A stretch of DNA of 39,494 bases from Condylostoma magnum (taxonomy: Eukaryota; Ciliophora; Heterotrichea; Heterotrichida; Condylostomatidae), in NCBI GenBank assembly GCA_920105805.1, contig CAKKTI010000181.1, positions 1-39,494 of the forward strand, given 5' to 3'. Each line of letters begins with the position of its first letter. Position 1 is the stretch's first letter. Positions 32,075-39,494 of this stretch are shown here, piece by piece. The position numbers and the translations under genes were made by a program. Under the pieces are notes generated by a model. It saw nothing but the letters and a program-made list of their open reading frames with translations. It made no database searches and was not told the origin of the DNA.

Positions 32075-32794
32075 TTAACTATGAATAGGCTTGCTTGTTA
32101 CTAACTCATCTCTATTCTTCTGGCTATTTTGAATAGTCTCACTAACTATATTCCTTAGTAAGTATCTAATTCCCGAAGATTTCAAAATTAATCCATTATG
32201 CAGGTTGCTTAACTAATAAATAAAATCAGATTTCTCGATTACTGGTCTTCCAGCTAATAATCGCTCTTTATACTGCTATACAAATCTATTTCTTTACGAA
32301 CCACAATTAGATAAGTAATGAAGGACTTTTGCATCTGCACATACAGGATTCTAGCTTATTAAAGGCTGAATACGAAGTGTAAACAAAATGCATAATTCTT
32401 CTAGTAAAATTCCCAGGGTAATATGATCTATTTCATGAAAACTACTCTCATCGTATATTTCAAACAAAAGTTCAGCTTTCTCCTGACTTGATCCATCCCC
32501 TAGTATGATGCCTAGTATCAACAATTGCTTTAGATCGTAGCTTTAGCCTCTGCTGAATTATTTATAGAAGTTTTCTATATTCACTAGATTTCCATAGTTC
32601 TATATTTTTAGTTGCAAAGCTTTTGCAGCTTCTTCAAATAACTCTGCACTTAATTTTCCTTAAAAACTGAATTTTCTAAAAATTAAATCAACAAATCTGG
32701 ATTTTGAGTAGTGGTAGAGTAAGCCTCTTTCAAACATTCCTATAGCATCCTCTTCTTCATTTTATTTATATTATGTAGCACAACTGCATCCCAT
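32075..32794 (-). CDS. Predicted N-acylated (MGCSC) helical protein, possibly EF-hand related
   Basis: 239 aa. The N-terminus MGCSCATQ is a strong candidate for N-myristoylation of Gly2 with palmitoylation of Cys3 and Cys5, which would anchor it to a membrane. The rest is helical and looks like a degenerate EF-hand regulator: GLLYHYSKSRFVDLIFRKFS, IENFYKQF, KAELLFEIYDESSFHEIDH with LEELCILF after it. No complete DxDxDG calcium loop is present, so calcium binding is doubtful. The end is SKPIHS-TAA, followed directly by TAG. No close family recognised. LITAF-2, upstream on the same strand, would also act at membranes. Confidence 0.6.
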
Positions 32795-33045
32795 CTTTTA
32801 TTTATTATATGGAAAATTCGTCCAATGTGTAAAGGGTTCTGAAAGCTGAGTATATTGTGCATGTTATTTAAAAGAGATAGTATAAGATTAACTGCTTATT
32901 ATTTATAGCACAATTAAACACATTATTATATAACAATACAAGGTTAACTAATTCAATACATTTAAAACGGATAAAATAACAAAGACAATCTGCATATCTA
33001 TACTGCACATTAACAACAACCCCATACTAAGTTTTTAAATAAATA

Positions 33046-33435
33046 TTAAATAGCTGTTTTTATTCCCAACGGTGAATGACACTTGCTGCAGAAGTGAAAA
33101 ATATCCTTGCATCCGTCCATATAGAAAGGTATTAAACAACACCCCAGAATTCCTCCTACCATAGAGATCGACATACACCCGAGTCATGTGCAAAGCCCTG
33201 GCTCTTTAGCAACTCTTGTATAAACTGTTAGCTCGCAATAAGGACAGAGAACTCACTAGGAATCTTTTTCTCATTACATATTAGGAGGAATAAGCAAGTA
33301 AGCTATATCTGGTATTTGATTATTCCCTAGATGTTAGTCAGTATTTGGTCTATTAACAGTAGCCATTCTAGGTCCTGTATAATTAGGAGGCTCAGAAGTA
33401 TGATCGGCTAAAAGAGGGTCACCTTCGTTTGACAT
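33046..33435 (-). CDS. LITAF/SIMPLE-domain protein (LITAF-2)
   Basis: 129 aa, the size of small LITAF proteins. Residues 1-50 are Pro/Asn-rich. The domain is canonical: C-P-Y-C (VLCPYCELTVYTRV), then GLCTWLGCM, the membrane-inserting hydrophobic segment MVGGILGCCLIPFYMDGC, KDIFHFCSKCHSPLG with the second C-x2-C pair. Two Trp, including the conserved one of CTW, are TGA. LITAF proteins are monotopic zinc-binding proteins of endosome and lysosome membranes. The usual family end is reached at TAA 33046-33048. Reading on to the next in-frame TGA would add about 40 unrelated residues, so TAA as stop is favoured. Confidence 0.9.
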
Positions 33436-33686
33436 TTTTATGTGCGTTTAAAATAGTAAAATTAGAGAATATTATTAATCAAAATTGGTTATATTTAGTA
33501 TACTAAATTAGTCAGAAGTATTGACTTAACTCTTATTATACTATTACTTTTAACAATACTCTATACTAGCCAATATGCGGAAAGAATAACTAGATTATTG
33601 AACCCATTTTATTAACTACTTGTGATAATATCTGTAATATACATAAGCTTATTGATATAAACTCTGTAAATTGTATTATTGAAAAC

Positions 33687-35978
33687 TTACTCAGCCAATT
33701 ATATTCAATTTTAATCCATGATTCTGATTTTAGTTAAGAATTCTTCTTTAATAGCACTAGATAGAATTTTTACATATATACTTTCTAAAAATCCCGAAAG
33801 AAAGGGTAAGAAAGTCCTCTCTTATTTTGAAATATCAACACTAAGAATATTTGATAATCAGTCTATAGAGGCTTATAAGTTATATTGAACAGATTTGCTC
33901 TCAATAAGAAATGTTCCGTAAAATAATCCAATACTATGAGCATCGTTTAACAATTAAACTTTGTACTATTCTGGATTATTTTAGTTATCAAATGCTATGT
34001 CTATATAATTATTCCTATTATCTATTATTTGTTGGTCAAGTTGTCTAAAAGAAATATAGTCATTTAGTGAATCTAATTCTTAAAATACTTCTTCCAGTAT
34101 TAGTCCATTAGCTTTGTGTAGATTATTTAAGCATTTTAGGATATTTTATGATAATGATAGCTTATTTGTAAATCCTCGACAGCCAGTTAAATAATGCTTT
34201 AGTACTAAATAGGTTGTTAAAATCAATGTCTAATTATCTTCCGAGTTTTTAATAATCTGACTTATTTGATAGACTATTTAATCTACCCTCTTCTAGCTCA
34301 TATCTTCGGATAACTTTAATACTAATAGATTTAATTAAACGCATGTTTTATTATATTAGATTCAATTACTTTTGATTTCTTATAGTATAATAGAATGATT
34401 ACTTTTTTCTGTACAAACACTTTATTATGGTCTAATGCTTACATTACTAGTCTATATTTACTCTGGAGGTTTTTCACTTGAAAATCTAGCATTAACAACT
34501 TATGTCTATTAAAAGTTACTATTTTAAGTGTTATTTGATGGTAGTGAAAAAGGATTAAATGGAGGGGATTGAGTCTTATATGTGGAATCTCTAGTTTATT
34601 CTAATTATTGAGTCATCTACTATATGTTTTATGTAGAGTTCACAGGTTAATTAGGCGTTTATAATTACTATTGATTAGTTTGATTTCTTAAAAACGGATT
34701 TTGAAATTGCTAAGCGGATTATGAATCATTTGATGCTTTGTTACATTGATTCAAATGTAATTAGTTAGGTACAGATAATGATTATTGAGCTTAATTGGTT
34801 GCAGGCTATCTATTAATCTGCTGATTTTATTGATTATTAGTTTAAAAGGGATTTGTGGTGGGATTGAAAGCATTAGATGGGGTTTGTTGACTAGTAGTTT
34901 GTTGTGTTTGATTTTAACTTAACTATGGCTATACCAGAAAAGGACTTTGACTGTTAGTATAAGAGGTGCTTTAATTAGGATGTTAGGTTACTGAGCTATT
35001 TCCACCTAAATTAAATGTAATTTTTTAACCTGTCTATTATACATTATTAGGCTAGGCTGTCTAGAATGGTTATTATAATTAAGGATTTGAATTCCTCACA
35101 TCTGATTAGCTATTATTGTTTTAGATATTTGGAGTTAAATGTAATACTGGTTATACTACAGAATTATTTTAGACTTAGTTGATGTTTTAACCCAACTAAT
35201 CACTTCTCTATTAATCATTATTTAAGGTTGCAGATTGCTATATATTAAATGGATTAACCTATTAAGTATTTTATTAAATATCCCTATTTGGTTACTCTTA
35301 TAATTGATTAACTTTAATTTCATTTTATGTATCTTATTCAATCTTCTCATTTACTTATTAAATACCAGCTTACTATGTTTTCTTTTCTTCTTTTTCTAAC
35401 TTTTGCTATATTTGCACTTTATTAATTTCCTCAAGCTTTTCTTACTGTTATATTTCCTTCTTTATAACTTCAATTTAGTTCCTTATCTCAGATACAGCTT
35501 ATTTAATCTTTTCTTACGCTTGATCTAGCTCTTAACTTTAAGTAAAACTGAACTAAATTTACTCTCTTTAAGTGAATTTTACATTTTATTTTTATGCTAT
35601 ATTAACATTCTAGTATTTTGGCACTATTTCCTTTTAAATAATCAAATTTTCCCTGCAAACATTAGCATCTTTATAATTTTTTACTTTTACTTTTCATCAG
35701 TCCTGCATCTTGATACCATTACCCCTTCAATCCTATTAGCTTATTTACTACCTTGATCCAAGTAATCGGTCAATTTAACTATAACAAGATTCTTTATCTC
35801 TTTCCGAAATTTCTACATCTGTAAAATTTAACTTTTATACAGGAAAGTTGACCTACTTATCCTCTTCTTTAGCAAAATCTTATAAATCAACTATCTAAAT
35901 CTAATAGCACATTGCCTTCTCAATTATCAAATTATATACAACCACGTATAAATACAAAAAATAAACTCCGATCTCCAT
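33687..35978 (-). CDS. Gln-rich coiled-coil protein with GLE1-like C-terminal domain
   Basis: 763 aa. Residues 120-220 form a long coiled coil (AQEKIKQAVSEIRNQIEVI, KKEIQQQEKLEEINK). Residues 230-480 are extremely Gln/Asn-rich with NPF-like motifs (AFNPTTNPFQTNNQQ, FNPFSLP) and one ITFNLGG, reminiscent of nucleoporin linkers. The last 270 residues are helical and resemble GLE1, the RNA-export activator of DEAD-box protein Dbp5: AHSIGLFYGTFLIES, LQASIDWLSNILSVD and FLPFLSGFLESIYVKIL follow the GLE1 order. Most Gln are TAA/TAG, so the standard code sees nothing here. The end has four stop-type codons within nine codons (33687-33713), and which one acts is unknown. The N-terminal 20 residues are doubtful. 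Confidence 0.6.
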
Positions 35979-36087
35979 AATACGAATTGGGGAGCAATCA
36001 GGCACAATCTACAAGCACTTCAGTATAAAAAGCAGAGTACCAGGAGCGCATAAAAGATACTTTGAAATCTCTAACATATTTTTACAA
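35979..36087. promoter_or_regulatory. Divergent spacer between GLE1-like and PEX3-like genes
   Basis: 109 bp between divergent starts, presumed shared promoter region. Its size is almost the same as the two other divergent spacers of 107 and 109 bp in this window. It is less AT-rich than long spacers, so a longer 5' end of either gene is possible. Confidence 0.3.
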
Positions 36088-37077
36088 ATGCTAAAATACA
36101 TAAAGCTTTACCCTAAAACCACAGTAATCGGGGGGATATCTCTAACATTCAGTGCATACTTAGGCCATATCGTGTATAAGAACTGGTTTTTGATTAAATC
36201 AGCATATTTGCTACTAAAATCCTAGGCTCACGACAATCCCTTATCTAGGCCAGGACCAACTAGAAATCCTTAAGTCATAGAAACACTGAATAAGATGTTT
36301 GTATGCTATGAGCCTTATAAATTTCCTGAAATCAATAATTTAAAGCAGCGTTTAAGAATTGCAACACTTTCTCAATAGGAAAAGAGATAAACATGGAATT
36401 AATTGAAGCTTTAAAGTAAGTTTTATTCAGTCATTGCGGAAAAGATCTACAATGTGTTTGCATCAGAGATTTATAAAATGTGTTATATGATTTCTATACA
36501 TTTTCTAGCAAGATTTGATAGAAATGGGGAAAGAGAGCCAGGTGATTCTAATGATTTGGACAATATAAGAGAGTAGATCAAGTATAACACTTAATTGAAA
36601 GAATATATTATAGAAACTATTGCAAATGATGTTGATGAAATTGCTTTGGAGTAAATGGTTAATAAAGATCGCATTTAAAAGCTGTTAAGGTAAATCAGAT
36701 GTAAATTAGGGCATGTTTTAAGGTAAGATAATTTGATTAGTTATGATATTATTTATAGAGCTTTGCCTGAAGACCTAAAAAACCCTTAGAATCGCTATTA
36801 TGCGGAATTATACAAGTTTTTTATGGAAGAGGATATTTAGTATGAAATTATGAATAGAATTGAGCAGAATATGGAAAACTTTATAAAATAGATTGATTAG
36901 GTGATCTAAACAAATGGGTAAAATGATCTTAATAGAAATAGCTAAAAGGTATGGAAGATTATTTAAGTTCCTAGGCTTATACCATAGATAGAAAGAATTG
37001 AACTTAACTTGGTATGGGAACCTTATAATAATTTAGGAAGTAAAGTCTATTACAACACGTTATCTAGTTCAAGCTAA
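36088..37077 (+). CDS. PEX3: PEX3-like peroxisomal membrane biogenesis protein
   Basis: 329 aa (human PEX3 is 373). The N-terminus is as expected for PEX3: short basic start, one membrane segment (TTVIGGISLTFSAYLGHIVY), then a cytosolic helical domain. Supporting blocks are RLRIATLSQQEKRQTWNQLK with SKFYSVIAEKIYNVFASEIY, where PEX3 has its W-x-x-LK helix and following Y-rich helix, YMISIHFLARF at the LLRVQLNI position, and VPRLIPQIERI at the C-terminal LAKIIPIV position. PEX3 recruits PEX19 and docks peroxisomal membrane proteins. Similarity is at fold and motif level, so identification is moderate. The stop is TAA 37075-37077, with TAG four codons later as alternative. Confidence 0.6.
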
Positions 37078-37834
37078 TCAGGTATTTAGTCAATATATTT
37101 AATTAAAATGGGTCGAAGATTAATAAATATCAGCTTGATATAATATTATGTATGGGCGTTTATAGCTTCTTAACTGTATAAAGGGCGTTATTAGTGCAGA
37201 ATTCCTTGTTTTGCAATGCATATTGGTACTTACTCAAATTAAATAAGTAGCTGGGTCAGATTAGAAGCTAACTTAATTATACTTGTTAATATTCTGATTG
37301 AGCTTAAAAGCTTATACTTATATTAGTAAATTCTGTAATATTAAGAGACCGAAATTTATGTAATATAGAGAAAATGCCTAGAACCTAATATAATAATAAT
37401 TGCCCTAACTCATAGGAGAAATTAGGAGATTTTTCTAATATTCAAACATGCCTAAAGATGCGTTCATATGCACTTGTTGAATTACTAAATTTTAAGAAAT
37501 TATTTAGATACAGCGAGGAAGCTAAGGATTGATAGTTTGCCTTTTATATAACAAACATAGTAATTCAAACATTTCACCTGAAATTTAATTAAATCAGGCT
37601 ATAAAAAGCCAATATAGAATAATAGATTTAAGTTAATCAAGTAACAAGTAATAAGAAGACTGAATTGAAAGTACTTATAAAGGCTAATTAAGCTAAGCAT
37701 TAAAATGAATGCACGACAATGTGCTATCAAGAGTGCAATTAATTAAAATATTAATCTTGTTATTGGAGTAACTAAAACACTGCATATCAATAATTGAACT
37801 TTATATTCAAGCATAATAAGATGAAGTAGTTATA
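37078..37834. other. Convergent AT-rich spacer with one weak ORF
   Basis: 757 bp between the ends of the PEX3-like and partial membrane-protein genes. One plus-strand frame in line with PEX3 runs from ATG 37108 to TGA 37579-37581 (157 codons, MGRRLINISLIQYYVW, hydrophobic and Gln-rich). Comparable frames exist on the minus strand, so no gene is called. It could be PEX3 3' sequence, a small gene, or non-coding. Confidence 0.3.
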
Positions 37835-37837
37835 CTA

Positions 37838-39494
37838 TTAAACATCTAAAAATGATTGCTAATTACTAAGCTATGGATTATCTGGATCAGGAACTTTGAT
37901 TTCTTCCGAGATATTCTGACTACTTGAATTTATACTGATTGAGTTGTTTGGAACAAAAATGGGTTATTTAGCTATATGAGTATAGTCTGGAGTTTGAGAA
38001 AATTGCTTCATTTCTTACGGAGTCGAAAATTCCTGAAATATTATAAAAGCTCTGGTTGAAAGACGTGTAAAATGCTTAGACAAGAATATGCTCTACTTAA
38101 TTTTTGTTCTAATGAATACAAATCTTATAGCTAGTCAATAAAAAGTAGCTTTGATTAGCTCAAGGAAACACATTGCAAAGAATATACAATTTCCAAAGAT
38201 TACAAAAGCAAATAAAACATTTTCCATATTTGAATCATCTTCATTCTACTGAAAGTAAATACCACAGTATATGGTCAAATAAGCAACAATTATAGAAACT
38301 GTTTCACAGTTGTTTAAGTTCTGGTCGGCAAAAGGTTTAAAATCTATTTAGATTAGTAAGGCTATGATTAAAATTCCAGAGAGAACTAATGTTTGTAATT
38401 GAGAGGATAAGTTAATCAAAGCAGCGGCTAGTGAAATAATTATCACCTTTTTATAAAACTGTACATATTCCCAATAAAACTTATTGTTAGTATATCCTCT
38501 GTAAAGGAAGCCAAATCTCAGTCGATATTTATACTAACATAGAAATATCTAATTTTTTATAAGTTACCATAGCACTATAGTAGGTAAAATGATTATTCAT
38601 ATAATAATACTAGGAATAGCAACATAGAGAGCATATACTAAATGATCCTCTTTTCAGCAATCTATATTCAAATCTTTTAGTAGTCACCATTCTCCCTCTA
38701 TAACTTCTCTACAATTTAAAGCACCTATTGCCATTACTTAGATCGAAGGCAAAATGTAGTATAATACTATAATAACAGAGCATAGTATCTTGTCAATTAG
38801 TAAAATCCAATTATGTTATATCAAAGACAATCCAATTTAAAACAGTATAACAGCAGTAAACAAAAGCAAAGGCATAACTGATATAATTATCAATTTTACG
38901 TAAATTATATCGATATCATAATTATCGTCTATTGCACATTCCAATTAAAGCAATTAGTTAGCAATATCCCCAGCAGAACTTGTTATATTGAACCATCCTT
39001 GAAATAAATTAGGCCAATTCAGATCGTATTGTAAACAGATGGAAATAATTTGGAAGTAATTGGAAATAACCTTTACATATATAGAAAATAATGATGCTGG
39101 CTTTAATGCTGATTTTATGCTTTACATTATCATAAGCACCATAATACCTAGCAGGAATAAAACAATAAATGATATAATCAATAATTGATAGTCCTAATCA
39201 TAACATTTAATGCACACATTCGAGCCAGATCTAGCATAATTAGACTCACAACCTTGACATAAATGTCCAAAATATCCTTATTCACATTTCCCAGTTAAAT
39301 TTAATTCACTTTCATTAGAACCCAAACAAGCATCATAGAGTTAACATTGATAAAAGTGATCATCATTTTCTGAATCTCTCCAATAGCCCTTTTCCGGAAC
39401 CATTGTATAATTTCCATAACAAATGCCGCCCACTGGACATTGACTACAAGCTTATCCTGGATTTATACTATAAGTTCCTCTCTTGCATTCAATA
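37838..39494 (-). CDS. Cys-rich multi-pass membrane protein, C-terminal part (runs off the right edge)
   Basis: 552 codons are visible and the N-terminus is outside the window. It starts inside an extracellular Cys-rich region (ACSQCPVGGICYGNYT, FGHLCQGCESNYARSGSNVC) of the EGF/furin-like type that precedes the membrane part in this ciliate family. About eight hydrophobic helices follow (LLIISFIVLFLLGIMVLMIM, VMPLLLFTAVILFQIGLSLI, YALYVAIPSIIIWIIILP), with the family-like loop KYRLRFGFLYRGYTNNKFYW, and a cytosolic Ser/Gln-rich tail. It is the same broad class as the protein at 20341-25374, though without visible DUF4215 here. The stop is taken as the tandem TAA-TAG at 37835-37840. Function unknown; surface sensing or adhesion is a guess. 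Confidence 0.8.

Noticed and set aside
33760-35310. Long plus-strand frames full of hydrophobic residues (for example starting MILILVKNSSL)
   Set aside because: The minus strand gives a coherent coiled-coil, Gln/Asn-rich and GLE1-like protein; the plus frames are its shadows, open only because stop codons are sense.
37108-37581. ORF of 157 codons in frame with PEX3 (MGRRLINISLIQ) considered as a gene or PEX3 extension
   Set aside because: Comparable open frames exist on the other strand, composition is spacer-like and no family was recognised; mentioned only in the spacer entry.
1-39494. Karyorelict code (table 27, TGA the only stop; Loxodes-like)
   Set aside because: MORN, SET, LITAF-2, PMPCB and the Cys-rich/SET pair end at TAA or TAG exactly where homologs end or the next gene begins; TGA-only reading forces long antisense or overlapping tails. 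Not fully excluded.
1-39494. tRNA, rRNA and snRNA genes
   Set aside because: I looked for T-loop, anticodon-loop, U1-U6 and SRP motifs in the spacers and found nothing I could support; a covariance-model search would be decisive.

Overview
This window comes from a ciliate nuclear genome in which all three standard stop codons are also sense codons. TAA and TAG read as Gln and TGA reads as Trp at positions conserved across protein families: the Trp of a TBC domain, HAT repeats, an ankyrin TALHWA, the LITAF core, and QEVE in a processing peptidase. All three codons also end genes: TGA in CIAPIN1, TBC, LITAF-1 and the ankyrin gene; TAA in MORN, NAXE and LITAF-2; TAG in SET, PMPCB, WD40 and GLTP. 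That matches the Condylostoma-type ambiguous code (translation table 28) better than the karyorelict code (table 27, TGA as the only stop). A heterotrich close to Condylostoma is the best guess. Read with the standard code the window looks nearly empty. Read with table 28 it is densely packed with mostly intron-free genes, and nearly all calls below depend on that reading.

Layout. 1-4161: three minus-strand genes (NAT10, CIAPIN1, TBC1D23-like). 4307-9091: an unknown plus-strand gene, NAXE (minus), then mitochondrial processing peptidase beta and a SART3/Prp24-like splicing factor (plus). 9103-14285: four tightly spaced minus genes (coiled-coil, SET methyltransferase, Cys-rich coiled-coil, IQ/MORN); a false 100-N gap lies in the third. 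14395-15972: GLTP-like (plus) and LITAF-1 (minus). 15973-17553 and 19024-20340: long AT-rich spacers with two possible LINE reverse-transcriptase relics, on either side of a WD40 gene. 20341-25374: one very large Cys-rich membrane protein. 25559-28327: MFS transporter and Rab-like GTPase (minus). 28535-30877: trypsin-like and SANT-like genes (plus), then a DNA-ligase-like gene (minus) that has lost its catalytic Lys. 30985-33435: ankyrin protein (plus), a protein with an acylation-type N-terminus and LITAF-2 (both minus). 33687-37077: a Gln-rich GLE1-like protein (minus) and a PEX3-like peroxin (plus). 37838 to the end: the C-terminal part of another multi-pass Cys-rich membrane protein (minus).

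Most genes are ordinary eukaryotic housekeeping: rRNA/tRNA acetylation, cytosolic Fe-S assembly, NAD(P)HX repair, mitochondrial import, U4/U6 recycling, mRNA export, peroxisome biogenesis and trafficking. They do not form a pathway. The unusual content is the termination system and extreme compaction: start codons 5 bp apart on opposite strands, convergent stops sharing one TTAATTAA palindrome, and tandem genes 1 bp apart. No cassette-like novel system, virus or intact mobile element was seen. Coordinates of 3' ends carry extra uncertainty because any in-frame TAA, TAG or TGA may be sense.
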